DNA of 64,000 bases from Rickettsiales bacterium (GCA_041396965.1 JAWKXN010000001.1:1798001-1862000); one strand, 5' to 3'. Counted from the first letter of the stretch, positions 42,741-52,381 are shown. The notes: a model not told the origin generated them from the sequence alone. Translations and numbers: made by a program.

Positions 42741-43346
42741 CTAAAACTCAATACCAAGCTGTGCTTTAATTCCTTGCTCATGAAACGGATGCTTTAACAG
42801 CTTCATTTCCGTAACTAAATCAGCTATATCCATTAATTCCCGCTTGGCGTTACGCCCAGTTACAATCACATGGTTTTTACGCTTCTCAAGAGCGGCAAGC
42901 ACTTCGGCAAGCGGCAGATAATCATAACGCAATACTATATTAAGCTCATCCAGCAATACTAAATGGTATGATTCGTCATTAAGCATCTCAAGAGCTATAT
43001 CCCATGCCTTACGGGCAGTCGCCATATCACGCTGCCTATCCTGCGTATCCCAAGTAAAGCCGTCGCCCATCACCTCATAACGGATTAAATCACCAAATTT
43101 AGTAAGCGCCGCCTGCTCACCAGTTTTCCATGCTCCTTTGATGAATTGCACCACCCCCACCTTATGACCATGACCAAGAGAACGTACCACCGTACCAAAT
43201 CCAGCGGTTGACTTACCCTTTCCTGTACCTGTGTAAATAATCAACAGATTCTTGGTTTTATCCGCTGCCCGCACCTGCGCGTCCTGCAACTCTTTACGCT
43301 TTTGCATTTTTTGTTTATAAGCACGGTTTATTTCTTCTTCATTCAT
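42741..43346 (-). CDS. cobO: Corrinoid adenosyltransferase
   Basis: CobO (BtuR/CobA type) adenosylates cob(I)yrinic acid diamide and related corrinoids with ATP. The 201-residue protein has the P-loop IYTGTGKGKSTAGFG, VVQFIKGAWKTGEQ, LVLLDELNIVLRYDYL and VIVTGRNAKRELMDIADLVTE. It starts the cobO-cobQ pair on the minus strand and is divergent from mgtA, with a 218-base spacer. Confidence 0.95.
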   Translation of the reverse strand: MNEEEINRAYKQKMQKRKELQDAQVRAADKTKNLLIIYTGTGKGKSTAGFGTVVRSLGHGHKVGVVQFIKGAWKTGEQAALTKFGDLIRYEVMGDGFTWDTQDRQRDMATARKAWDIALEMLNDESYHLVLLDELNIVLRYDYLPLAEVLAALEKRKNHVIVTGRNAKRELMDIADLVTEMKLLKHPFHEQGIKAQLGIEF

Positions 43347-43483
43347 AACTTTTTATTTTATCTTTTGCTATCTAACATAACCTTATAATGATATTTATAG
43401 TTATTTGCATAAATAATTCTACATATTATTTATTCATTTACGCCCGCTACGCGGCGCAAAACCACGCGATTATCTTGTGGTTT

Positions 43484-43523
43484 TGATACTCGTTTGTATT
43501 ATTAATAATACAAACGAGTATCA
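43484..43523. promoter_or_regulatory. Perfect 40-bp palindrome upstream of mgtA
   Basis: The left arm TGATACTCGTTTGTATTATT (43484-43503) and the right arm AATAATACAAACGAGTATCA (43504-43523) are exact reverse complements with no loop. It ends 41 bases before the mgtA ATG, in the cobO/mgtA divergent spacer. A smaller dyad (AACCAC/GTGGTT) flanks it at 43460-43482. The position fits an operator, a leader stem or a mobile palindrome better than a terminator. Confidence 0.85.
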
Positions 43524-43564
43524 TACAAACAAGGAAACTACCAAAAAATCATAAGGCACATTGT

Positions 43565-46195
43565 ATGCTTAAAAAAAACAACACAGCCCTATCCGAAAAA
43601 TCACTATTGGAACAGCTAAAAACCGCTCAGAATTCTGATATAGCTGATTTATTCACAAAATTAAAAACTTCTCCTGAAGGTCTTAATTCCGAAGAGGCCG
43701 AAGACAGACTAGATGAATACGGCAAAAATATTGTAGCTAGTGATACTTCTCTTGCTTGGTACATACAATTGCTACATTGCTTCCTTAACCCGTTTAATGG
43801 CGTGCTTAGTGTGCTCGCCATGATCTCTTGGCTTACTGGTGATATGGAAAGTGTCGTTCTTATGACCATCATGGTATCAGTAAGTGTTGGTATAAAATTC
43901 TTTCAAGAATATCGTTCCGGCATAAAAGCTGATGAACTAAAAAAAATGGTGCGCACTAATGTTACCGTAAGCCGCGCTGACGAAGATGGTAAAAGCAGGA
44001 AAATTGATATAGATATTGAGGAACTTACAGTCGGCGACATTATACACCTGTCAGCGGGTGATATAATACCGGCAGACATCAGGATAATAAACGCCAAGGA
44101 TCTATTTGTATCACAGGCAATGCTTACCGGTGAGTCACTACCAGTTGAAAAATTCGCAAAGGCAACTACTTCTCCACACGATAAAATGGACCTGCAAACA
44201 ATCGGCTTTATGGGTACTAACGTTATAAGCGGCAGCGCTTCAGCTATAGTTCTGACCATTGGGAAAAACACCTATTTCGGCTCACTGGCAAGAACGATCA
44301 CCGGAGAACGTCCGCAAACCAGTTTCGATAAAGGTGTTAGCAACGTAAGCTGGTTGATGATAAAATTTATCATGGTAATGGCTCCGCTCGTCCTATTCAT
44401 CAACGGTTTTTCAAAGGGCGACTGGACACAGTCAGTATTGTTCGCTATCTCAATAGCTGTAGGGCTTACCCCAGAGATGCTACCAATGATCGTAACCTCA
44501 AACCTTGCCAAAGGCGCTATAGCCATGTCTAAGCGCAAGGTAATCGTAAAACGCTTAAACGCTATCCAAAATTTCGGTGCTATGGATATTTTATGCACTG
44601 ATAAAACCGGAACACTCACTCAAGATCGTATTATTCTTCATGACCATTTAGATATAGAAGGCGAGGAAAATAATGATGTTCTGGATTACGCATGGCTTAA
44701 CAGCTATCACCAGACCGGACTTCGCAACCTACTGGACAGGGCGGTAATTGACGAGGCGGTAAAACAATATCCCGACGGCAAGCGCATATCTGAGTTAAAA
44801 CAATATAGCAAAATTGATGAAATACCGTTTGATTTCAAACGTCGCAGAATGTCGGTAATAGTCTCGGATAGTAACAATACTAACCTCTTAGTATGCAAGG
44901 GAGCGGTAGAGGAGCTGCTGTCTATTTCCACTCATTATAACTATAACGGTGAGATTTTTCCACTTGATGACGCAACCCGCAAAAAATTCAAAAAAACCGC
45001 TCATGAATTAAATGAGGATGGTTTTAGGGTACTTATCGTATCTTATAAAAACACCGATAAAGCACAGAGCGTATATAGCAAAAACGACGAGTCAGGGCTT
45101 ACCATCAAAGGATTCCTTACCTTTCTTGACCCACCAAAAGAAACCGCAAGAACCGCTATTACCGCGCTTAAGGAGTACGGCGTTGATATTAAGGTGCTTA
45201 CCGGCGATAATACAATTGTTACCAAAAAAATCTGTAATGATGTCGGACTTACGATTAAAGGAACCATAAAAGGCAAAGAGATAGATAGCCTAAATGACGC
45301 TGAACTATATGAAGCGGTAGAAAAAAATACTATCTTCTCAAAACTATCCCCAATGCAGAAAGCCCGCATTATAACCGCTCTTAAAAAGAGGGGGCATACG
45401 GTTGGTTTTCTTGGTGACGGGATTAATGACGTACCAGCTTTGCGTAGTGCCGATGTTGGCATATCCGTTGATACCGCTACCGATATAGCTAAAGAAGCCG
45501 CCGACATTGTGCTGCTTGAAAAAAGCCTGCTAGTATTGGAAGAAGGGGTAATAGAAGGACGTAAAGTATTCGGTAATATCGTAAAATACTTAAAAATGGC
45601 GCTATCCAGCAATTTCGGTAATGTGTTTAGTGTGCTTGGCGCAAGTATAATACTTCCATTCTTGCCAATGCTTCCCGTACAGATACTTATCCAGAATCTT
45701 CTTTATGATTTGTCTCAAACTGCTACTCCATTTGACAAAGTAGATATCGATTACCTTAAAAAACCCCGTAAATGGGAAGCGATAGAATTAAAAAGATTCA
45801 TGCTGTTTATAGGTCCTATCAGCTCAGTCTTTGACTATATAACCTTTGCCATCATGTGGTTTATATTCTCGGCCAACACCATAGAGGAACAAACATTATT
45901 CCACACCGGCTGGTTTGTATCTGGTCTGCTTACCCAAACTCTGATCGTACATATGATAAGAACCGAGCACATACCTTTTATCGGCAGTCGCGCCTCAAAC
46001 TCTCTGTTAATCTCAACCGCTCTTATCATGATAGCGGGAATTATCATACCATACACAACTATGGGAGAAGCGGCTGGTATGGTAGCTCTACCAATTTCCT
46101 ACTTCGCTTACTTGAGCGGAATATTACTTGGCTACTGCCTGTCAGTGACCCTAATCAAAGGCTGGTATATTCGTAAATTTGGGCAATGGCTCTGA
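43565..46195 (+). CDS. mgtA: Mg2+-importing P-type ATPase
   Basis: An 876-residue P3B-type ATPase of the MgtA/MgtB family in the inner membrane. The phosphorylated Asp346 is in CTDKTGTLTQDRIIL, the TGES loop is AMLTGESLPVEK, and GLTPEMLPMIVTSNLAKGA with KVIVKRLNAIQNFGAMDILC is diagnostic for Mg2+ importers. The hinge is FLGDGINDVPALRSADVGI. Ten helices are expected. In enterics such genes respond to low Mg2+ through their leaders; here a perfect palindrome lies in the spacer. It is downstream of cobO but on the other strand, with no evident pathway link. Confidence 0.94.
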   Translation: MLKKNNTALSEKSLLEQLKTAQNSDIADLFTKLKTSPEGLNSEEAEDRLDEYGKNIVASDTSLAWYIQLLHCFLNPFNGVLSVLAMISWLTGDMESVVLMTIMVSVSVGIKFFQEYRSGIKADELKKMVRTNVTVSRADEDGKSRKIDIDIEELTVGDIIHLSAGDIIPADIRIINAKDLFVSQAMLTGESLPVEKFAKATTSPHDKMDLQTIGFMGTNVISGSASAIVLTIGKNTYFGSLARTITGERPQTSFDKGVSNVSWLMIKFIMVMAPLVLFINGFSKGDWTQSVLFAISIAVGLTPEMLPMIVTSNLAKGAIAMSKRKVIVKRLNAIQNFGAMDILCTDKTGTLTQDRIILHDHLDIEGEENNDVLDYAWLNSYHQTGLRNLLDRAVIDEAVKQYPDGKRISELKQYSKIDEIPFDFKRRRMSVIVSDSNNTNLLVCKGAVEELLSISTHYNYNGEIFPLDDATRKKFKKTAHELNEDGFRVLIVSYKNTDKAQSVYSKNDESGLTIKGFLTFLDPPKETARTAITALKEYGVDIKVLTGDNTIVTKKICNDVGLTIKGTIKGKEIDSLNDAELYEAVEKNTIFSKLSPMQKARIITALKKRGHTVGFLGDGINDVPALRSADVGISVDTATDIAKEAADIVLLEKSLLVLEEGVIEGRKVFGNIVKYLKMALSSNFGNVFSVLGASIILPFLPMLPVQILIQNLLYDLSQTATPFDKVDIDYLKKPRKWEAIELKRFMLFIGPISSVFDYITFAIMWFIFSANTIEEQTLFHTGWFVSGLLTQTLIVHMIRTEHIPFIGSRASNSLLISTALIMIAGIIIPYTTMGEAAGMVALPISYFAYLSGILLGYCLSVTLIKGWYIRKFGQWL

Positions 46196-46582
46196 TGGAG
46201 TTAAGGCTTAGGGCTTAGTCAACGGGCCGTAGGCATTAGTGTGTTTTAGCATGGCAATCGCCTTTGGATACAATGTCACCACGCACGTGGTTAGCGGGGT
46301 CTGGTAGGTTACAGATAAATCCAGTGAAAAGCTCTGCTTTTCACAACCGGATGCCGTCATAAAGACGGCATGACAGTGTCATGTTCAGTGCCTGATACCC
46401 AAATGCAATCGCCATGAGGACGAAGACGGAAGAGAGCGATATGCCTTTATTTTTGTAGAGAAAAATAAAGGCAATTTACTATATTTTTAATGGTTAACAT
46501 CATTCTGCGAGTTACGAAGTAACAGTTCATCACACCGTTCGGTCAAAGTAACATAACCAACTATTGCCTATAGCCTGTTGCC
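46196..46582. repeat. Repeat-rich, structured spacer between mgtA and virD4
   Basis: No gene fits this 387-base spacer between convergent genes. It holds a period-7 tract (46204-46238: AGGCTTA, GGGCTTA, GTCAACG, GGCCGTA, GGCATTA), dyad ACCACG/CGTGGT (46278-46291), hairpin GTGAAAAGC(TCT)GCTTTTCAC (46324-46344), hairpin ATGCCGTC(ATAAA)GACGGCAT (46351-46371), TGACA(G)TGTCA (46371-46381), a GAGGACGAAGACGGAAGAG stretch like common alphaproteobacterial dispersed repeats, the second copy of the cobK hairpin repeat (46441-46483), and another period-7 tract (ATTGCCT, ATAGCCT, GTTGCCT, CAACTAT) at 46563-46590, running into the virD4 3' end. Several hairpins could be bidirectional terminators. Confidence 0.75.
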
Positions 46583-48394
46583 TCAACTATCAGCGCTGCT
46601 TTCACTTTCAGGGGTTGGCGGCGTTTCTTCCGGCTTATCCGGCTCCTCACCTTTTCTATGCTTGCGCGGATCATACGGCTCTTGCTGTGGAATCGGCTCT
46701 TGCTGGAATAGCCTACGAGTAAAAAACTTATCCTTATAATAAGTAATTTTCTTAGTGCGTATCGGCGCGAAAGACTCAATAAGAATTATCTGCTCATCAC
46801 GTGGCAAGGTAATAACTTCTTGTGGAAGTAATAGCGCGCGCTGTACTTCTGAGGTATTGGTAGTACGTGCCGCTGGATTCATATCAACGAATTTTGGCTT
46901 ATTATGCGAGACTTGCTGCACTGTTTTATTACCAATAAGCTGCGATATAAGATTAGCGGTTTCCACGTTGTTAGCAGCAAAGGTAATCCGATAATAACAG
47001 TTGGAGAGGAATGAGTTCATCCCCGCTTCCTCATATATACCTTTTAGCTGCTGCGTATCTTGTACGATAAGGAACAATTTTACCCTATATCCACGAAAAT
47101 AGGCGATACCAACTTGAAATTGCGGCATCTCACCAAGTGATGGAAACTCATCCATCATGAACATAACACCGTAAGGCTCATCTTTACGTGGCATATTGCG
47201 GGTCATAAAGTCGGTCGCCTGCTGATAAAACACTTTAAGCAGTGGCTCAAGACGTTTCAAGTTATCAGGAGTAACACCGCAATAAACTGTCATTTTCCGC
47301 TTTTTAAGAAGCTGCATATCAAAATCAGAACGAGCGGTTGTCGCGTCAATAAGTGGATTCGCCCATAATTCAAGACCAGAGTTAAGAGTTGAGACCACAC
47401 CAGAGCGCTCTTTATCAGCCTTCTGCAAAAACGCTGCTATGTTCATATAAGCCACCGGATGGATGCGCTTACCGATGGTATCAAGAACAACAGCCAGATT
47501 ATAAACCACATCATCCGAACGCATAGTGCGCACCACCTCACCAAAACTATTTACCTTTTCAGGCACAGCAAGCAAATAAAGAATAACCCCAAGCAGTAAC
47601 GAGCGAGCCTCATTCTGCCAGAATTCTTGCTCTGGCAATATCAGGTTACATATTTTCTGGACATCATCCACCATCTGTCCAGGTTTTTCCGAAACCCAGT
47701 CTAGCGGATTATAACAGTGTGATATACCATCAGGATCCGCCGGATTCCATAGAAACACATCTTGCCCTATTCTCCGTCTGTAACCACTGGTAAGCTCATG
47801 ATTTTCCATTTTTATATCATGACAAACAACCGAGTGATCCCAAAATAACAAATTAGGAATAACAAAACCCACACCCTTACCGGATCCGGTAGGAGCGAAT
47901 AAGAGAACATGCTGAAAATCATCAACAATAAGATAGTTGTTAGCGCCAGTCTTACCAATTAACATTCCCCTTTTCGCCCGAAGTTTGGCGGTACGTATCT
48001 CTGTTTCAGTTGCCCAGTGCGCGTCACCATGTATACTTTCTTTCATCTTGAAAGGACGAAAATCAGAAAGTGGAGCACGCATAGCGTAAAGCAATGAAAG
48101 ACTTATAAAAGCGCCAACACCAGGAGGAGCCACTATCTTAAACACATATTCTTGGGGGAAATTAGGATTGCTGTTATTCGCCCACCAATATTCAAGTAAA
48201 ACTATATATTGCTGTACCATTATATGAGGAGCACTAAGTAGCTGTACAGCCGTCTCCTTTCCATAAAATAAAAATACGCTTACTATCAGACCAATAGATA
48301 CAGGTATAAGGACTATAATCGTTACAACTATAAATAATATAGTTTTATTGGCACTCTCACGCTTCGCGTTCTCTGACTTATAGTCATCAGCCAT
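46583..48394 (-). CDS. virD4: Type IV secretion coupling protein
   Basis: VirD4 is the ATPase that recruits substrates to the type IV secretion channel. The 603-residue protein has an N-terminal membrane helix (about residues 18-44) and a second hydrophobic stretch near 88-104, Walker A APTGSGKGVGFVIPN at residue 167, and Walker B VMFMMDEFPSLGEM. The C-terminus is Pro/Glu-rich and acidic (GEEPDKPEETPPTPES). It follows virB11 by five bases, the arrangement known from the Rickettsiales rvh cluster. Confidence 0.95.
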   Translation of the reverse strand: MADDYKSENAKRESANKTILFIVVTIIVLIPVSIGLIVSVFLFYGKETAVQLLSAPHIMVQQYIVLLEYWWANNSNPNFPQEYVFKIVAPPGVGAFISLSLLYAMRAPLSDFRPFKMKESIHGDAHWATETEIRTAKLRAKRGMLIGKTGANNYLIVDDFQHVLLFAPTGSGKGVGFVIPNLLFWDHSVVCHDIKMENHELTSGYRRRIGQDVFLWNPADPDGISHCYNPLDWVSEKPGQMVDDVQKICNLILPEQEFWQNEARSLLLGVILYLLAVPEKVNSFGEVVRTMRSDDVVYNLAVVLDTIGKRIHPVAYMNIAAFLQKADKERSGVVSTLNSGLELWANPLIDATTARSDFDMQLLKKRKMTVYCGVTPDNLKRLEPLLKVFYQQATDFMTRNMPRKDEPYGVMFMMDEFPSLGEMPQFQVGIAYFRGYRVKLFLIVQDTQQLKGIYEEAGMNSFLSNCYYRITFAANNVETANLISQLIGNKTVQQVSHNKPKFVDMNPAARTTNTSEVQRALLLPQEVITLPRDEQIILIESFAPIRTKKITYYKDKFFTRRLFQQEPIPQQEPYDPRKHRKGEEPDKPEETPPTPESESSADS

Positions 48395-48399
48395 ACCGT

Positions 48400-49389
48400 C
48401 TATAGACCTTCCTTAAAGTACACTTCAGAAACATAGCGCATACCACGCTGCCCACGTTTTAACTGTACTATAATATTAACGACGTTTTCAACATAACTCT
48501 TAATCTGATCGCGAGTAATTCCAAGATCCGCCTGCATAATCATAAGTATAAGCTGCTCAATAGCAAGAGCTGGTGTATCGGCGTGCAGAGTGGAAATAGA
48601 CCCTGGATGTCCAGTATTTACCGCTCGCATAAAAGAAAACGCCTCTTTACCACGAAGCTCTCCAAGCATCAGCCTATCAGGACGCAGACGCAGACAAGCC
48701 TCAATTAAATCCTGCATAGTAACTACCGCCCTTCCTTGTCCGCCTTTTGAAGCAAGTAAATGGACACGATTGGGAATATGAGTAAGCATTATCTCACGAG
48801 CATCTTCACAGGTTATTATTCTTTCCGTAGAAGGAATAACCTTAAGCGCGGCATTTAGAAATGTTGTCTTACCAGTAGAAGTACCACCACTGATGATAAT
48901 ATTTTTTTTAGCTAAAATCGCTCTCTTTATAAAGTCCTTAACACTACCAGCGTCAAGCAAGGCTCTAAGCTCTTTATCTATAGGATCTGCTTCATGACGA
49001 ACGGTAGTAGATTGGAAGGCTCCCAAAGCCTCATATTGATCAAGATCCATGTTAATAGTAGTGGCCTTACGAATGGAGATCGCTATTAACGAAGGCTCAA
49101 CCGCCGGTGGAAACACCACCTGAATACGATAACCATTAGGCAATGTAGCAGAAAGCAATGGATTTTCCTCACTTATACGCTGTTCACCATACTGCGCGAC
49201 CAATCGTCCAAGCGACTTCAAATGCTCCAAATCCATCTCCGGAACTTCATACCTCTCCATATCCCCAGCTACCTCAACCCAAATCTCACCAGGTCGGTTT
49301 ATAGAAACCTCACTAACCTCAGGACGAGAGAAAAATGGTATGAGTGGTTCCAGATAAGTATCAAGTGCCGCAAGTGAGGAAACAGACAT
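48400..49389 (-). CDS. virB11: Type IV secretion ATPase VirB11
   Basis: A 329-residue hexameric traffic ATPase that drives pilus assembly and substrate transfer from the cytoplasmic face. Walker A is IISGGTSTGKTTFLNAAL, the Asp box is ITCEDAREI, the Walker B region is LRLRPDRLMLGELRGKEA, and the His box is GHPGSISTLHADTPALA. The N-terminal domain (VSEVSINRPGEIWVE) is complete. It lies between virB10 (15-base gap) and virD4. Confidence 0.95.
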   Translation of the reverse strand: MSVSSLAALDTYLEPLIPFFSRPEVSEVSINRPGEIWVEVAGDMERYEVPEMDLEHLKSLGRLVAQYGEQRISEENPLLSATLPNGYRIQVVFPPAVEPSLIAISIRKATTINMDLDQYEALGAFQSTTVRHEADPIDKELRALLDAGSVKDFIKRAILAKKNIIISGGTSTGKTTFLNAALKVIPSTERIITCEDAREIMLTHIPNRVHLLASKGGQGRAVVTMQDLIEACLRLRPDRLMLGELRGKEAFSFMRAVNTGHPGSISTLHADTPALAIEQLILMIMQADLGITRDQIKSYVENVVNIIVQLKRGQRGMRYVSEVYFKEGL

Positions 49390-49404
49390 CAGACAACTCT
49401 CAAC

Positions 49405-50784
49405 TTATTGAATAAATACTCCACCAGCGAAGCTACCGGGGAAAACTAGATCTTTATTAACAAAAACATTAACTCTAGTCCCTTGATCTACAGTAATCGT
49501 TGGACGAATATCAATCATCCTTGTTACTATATCCCGAGCGGTAGAACTAAGATGTCCTACCCCTTGTGAGGCAGCGTTCTTAGCAGATGAATTTGTACTA
49601 GAAGTGCTACCATCGGTGTTAGTAGTGGTAACACCATCATCCGGCAACACCGCCTCAACAGCGACAGCGGCACCAATAGTTATCATAGTAGTAAGTATCG
49701 CGGCACTAAATATCTCCGTATACTTATTATCAACATGACCTTCAACACCACCACGACCAAGACCATCAACACCAGGAGAGCCAATTTGTATATCTATACC
49801 ATCAGGACGTATCAAACGCGTCCAAACAATCATAACTCTTTTCTGCCCGCGTAAAATACCAGTATTGTAAGTTCCAATTAATCTAGATCCTTTGGGTATA
49901 AGTACAGTACGACCGGCCTCAGCATAAGTATCTCTACTCACTATAGCTCTTATGGTTCCAGGCAAGTCCGTATTAATTGCTGTTTCTAAAACAGCGTTAA
50001 CAATCTTACCTTGAGCGATGGTCATATTAAGATTAGTAAGACTAGTAGCCAGTTCGGTCTCAGCTTTTGTAGCCTTGATAGTATTATTGTAAAAACTACT
50101 ATTAGGGTCTCCTATAGAAAGGGTAGAAGACGAAGAAGAACTAGAGGCAGCTTTATTACCACCATTCCTAATCAACATACGAGAATTAATACGTTTTTGC
50201 ATGTTTTTATCAACAGCCTTAGCACTGACCTTGCCCAAAGTAACTTCAGAAACTTTAGGAACAGGAGGAACAGGAGGAGCCTTAAAAGCACTAACCGGCG
50301 GCGGCGGAGGAGGAGGCGCTTCCGCGATAATAGACACTGGAACGGAAGGAGTTATGGATGGCGGACTCCCTATGGCTGATGGCGATACTATAGGAGGAGG
50401 AACAAAAACCGGAGCTCCTACAGGATCAGGTGGCGGCTGCAGAGCGATAGTAGGTGGTTGAGGCAACTCGCCAACCCCACCTGGCACGTCTCTATAACCA
50501 ACCGCTTTAGCATCCCCTTTTTGACCAGATAAAGGATCCACATCTTTATTTTTCTTTTCCTCTGAAAAAATAGAATACAAAACATACCCGCCAATTAGCA
50601 AAACACCAGCTACAGCTAAAAGGACGTTGCCTTTGCCACCTGTCTTAGGCTGAGTATTGTATAAATCACTTGTATCTATAATTTCATCACCCCCGCCATC
50701 GTCTTCAGATTGAACGATATCATCGGATAGATCAAGACCATCATTTTTATTATCATCATCAGAAGGAGGAATATTATTATCCAT
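49405..50784 (-). CDS. virB10: Type IV secretion protein VirB10
   Basis: A 459-residue VirB10/TrbI protein that spans both membranes and gates the core complex. An acidic cytoplasmic N-terminus (SDDIVQSEDDGGGDEI) is followed by one helix (GNVLLAVAGVLLIGGYVLYS), a proline-rich periplasmic region of about 80 residues with PPPPPPPVSAFKAPPVPPVP, and the C-terminal TrbI domain (GSRLIGTYNTG, KRVMIVWTRLIRPDGIDI, VDQGTRVNVFVNKDLVF). The gene has GC-rich low-complexity codons in the Pro region. Confidence 0.94.
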   Translation of the reverse strand: MDNNIPPSDDDNKNDGLDLSDDIVQSEDDGGGDEIIDTSDLYNTQPKTGGKGNVLLAVAGVLLIGGYVLYSIFSEEKKNKDVDPLSGQKGDAKAVGYRDVPGGVGELPQPPTIALQPPPDPVGAPVFVPPPIVSPSAIGSPPSITPSVPVSIIAEAPPPPPPPVSAFKAPPVPPVPKVSEVTLGKVSAKAVDKNMQKRINSRMLIRNGGNKAASSSSSSSTLSIGDPNSSFYNNTIKATKAETELATSLTNLNMTIAQGKIVNAVLETAINTDLPGTIRAIVSRDTYAEAGRTVLIPKGSRLIGTYNTGILRGQKRVMIVWTRLIRPDGIDIQIGSPGVDGLGRGGVEGHVDNKYTEIFSAAILTTMITIGAAVAVEAVLPDDGVTTTNTDGSTSSTNSSAKNAASQGVGHLSSTARDIVTRMIDIRPTITVDQGTRVNVFVNKDLVFPGSFAGGVFIQ

Positions 50785-50794
50785 AAATTACCAT

Positions 50795-51664
50795 CTATTT
50801 AACTGATTCATTATAAATTTTTATTTCACCGCCATTACCTCTAAGCAGTAATTCCCTCGCGACAGCCGGAACAACCAAAGAAGTCCCCTTGACCATAGCG
50901 TTTATTGATTTTTCATTACCAGTAGAGTCTATAGCATAAATGGAGGGTACTTCCTTGATTTTTTGGTATTTAACGAAAGTGTTGCTACCATCATCATAAA
51001 CTTGCAACGGCGCTATTTCATCAGGTCCGGTATAAGTATACTGATAATTGAAAGAAGCGGACTTCTCAGCTTTCTGTTCTTGAGAACTTATATCTTTCTC
51101 TTCAACCTCCTCAATTAACTCAGAAGACTCATCGTCAAACAAAGGATAAACCTCCTTAACCACTGGTGTAACTTTAGATTTATACCCCACCGTATTCTCA
51201 TCAGGATAGATAAAACTCACAGCGTAAACATTACCAACGCCACCCTTCTCAATTGATTTTAAATCAAATTCATACGAACGCTTAGAGGTAATCAATGTCA
51301 TATTAGTTGATATAGAATCAGTCATCGGTCTTACAAATAGACGATTACCTGTTGGAACTATCTGCCATAAGCTACGATCGCCAACTGAAATCGCTTTTAT
51401 ATCTTCTTTCTTACCAAACGTTATGTTTGTCTGGTACCCATATTTGGTGCGTATAGTATACACTTTTGAGGAGTCATAAACAAAGCTCCTTATACGATTA
51501 CTACCGTAAGAAGGCTCTTTATTGCTTTTTTTATTAGATTTTGAACCACTATCAGAAGACACAAAAGGATCAGATAGATCCTCTCTACCATCAGCCAACA
51601 AACTTGAAGACAACCCCGATGTAATTAACAATGATATAAAAAAAACCCCAAATTCTCTTTTCAT
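50795..51664 (-). CDS. virB9: Type IV secretion protein VirB9
   Basis: A 289-residue periplasmic/outer-membrane core component with a signal peptide (about residues 1-25, cleavage after LLA). The N-terminal domain carries VYTIRTKYGYQTNITFGKKE and ISVGDRSLWQIVPTGNRLFV; the C-terminal domain has SASFNYQYTYTGPDEIAPLQ, VYDDGSNTFVKY and LVVPAVARELLLRGNGG. VirB7, its lipoprotein partner, is not evident nearby. It sits ten bases before virB10. Confidence 0.92.
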   Translation of the reverse strand: MKREFGVFFISLLITSGLSSSLLADGREDLSDPFVSSDSGSKSNKKSNKEPSYGSNRIRSFVYDSSKVYTIRTKYGYQTNITFGKKEDIKAISVGDRSLWQIVPTGNRLFVRPMTDSISTNMTLITSKRSYEFDLKSIEKGGVGNVYAVSFIYPDENTVGYKSKVTPVVKEVYPLFDDESSELIEEVEEKDISSQEQKAEKSASFNYQYTYTGPDEIAPLQVYDDGSNTFVKYQKIKEVPSIYAIDSTGNEKSINAMVKGTSLVVPAVARELLLRGNGGEIKIYNESVK

Positions 51665-51703
51665 AATTTTACATTCTATTCTATTTTATCTTGTTATAAT
51701 TAA

Positions 51704-52381
51704 TCATCTTGGTAACGCATCATCATCCACGCGATAATCCAAAACATGAAATCCTAAAGGGTTAATATAGCGTTCTTCGGACGTAAGCGCAAGCTTTCTA
51801 TACTCAAACAATATCGTAACTATCTTATGAGATTGCAGCGTAAGGCCATTAGCTGCGGTCTCTTCAACTAATAAGCGAACTTGCGCCCTGTTTGGCTTGA
51901 TATAGGTGATTGACTTGAATTTAACTGACCGTGAGCCAGTACCCCCCATTCTAGCAGCCACGCTGTTAGGATTATTGGGATTTGCCTCTCTTCTAAATTT
52001 ACTATAAACATTATTACGTTCAGACATTACTCTAACGGTCGTGTAATTATCAGAAATATCCCGAACATTATAGCTTTCTCTAGCTCTTATGTATTTTACT
52101 ATGAAATAATTGTTAACCGCTTCCAGTCCTGTTACCTCTTTTACCGTAAAAGGATCCACAACTTGAGTTATACCACTCTTTGGTTCAACTTGGATAAGGA
52201 ATGGCTCCACCCCCTTAAGAGGTGTCAACTGAGCGACTATCGTCATAACCACAAGCGTACTTACCATGGAAAGAATCGTGATGACAATCAGCAACCGACG
52301 CTGCAAAAGTACCGACTGATATCTATCTTTGTACCAATTGCGAGATTCTCTAATATCCGCGTCTTTTTTCATATTAATCAC
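51704..52381 (-). CDS. virB8: Type IV secretion protein VirB8
   Basis: A 225-residue bitopic inner-membrane protein. A short basic N-terminus with YKDRYQSVLLQRRLL is followed by one helix (IVITILSMVSTLVVMTIVAQ) and a periplasmic NTF2-like domain (VNNYFIVKYIRARESYN, VRLLVEETAANG, SEERYINPLGFHVLDYRVD). It nucleates assembly of the channel. I keep GTG 52381, which has AAGAG just upstream; ATG 52372 is an alternative. It heads the virB8-9-10-11-D4 operon, and the promoter must be in the 209-base AT-rich spacer shared with cobU. Confidence 0.92.
   Translation of the reverse strand: MINMKKDADIRESRNWYKDRYQSVLLQRRLLIVITILSMVSTLVVMTIVAQLTPLKGVEPFLIQVEPKSGITQVVDPFTVKEVTGLEAVNNYFIVKYIRARESYNVRDISDNYTTVRVMSERNNVYSKFRREANPNNPNSVAARMGGTGSRSVKFKSITYIKPNRAQVRLLVEETAANGLTLQSHKIVTILFEYRKLALTSEERYINPLGFHVLDYRVDDDALPR

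Noticed and set aside
24566..43346. cobS and cobT here taken as chelatase subunits
   Set aside because: Both match the lower-ligand enzymes (ribazoletransferase and phosphoribosyltransferase); the AAA chelatase subunits of the same names are absent.
46196..46582. tRNA or small structured RNA gene
   Set aside because: The hairpins do not form a cloverleaf and there is no T-loop consensus; they look like separate palindromes.
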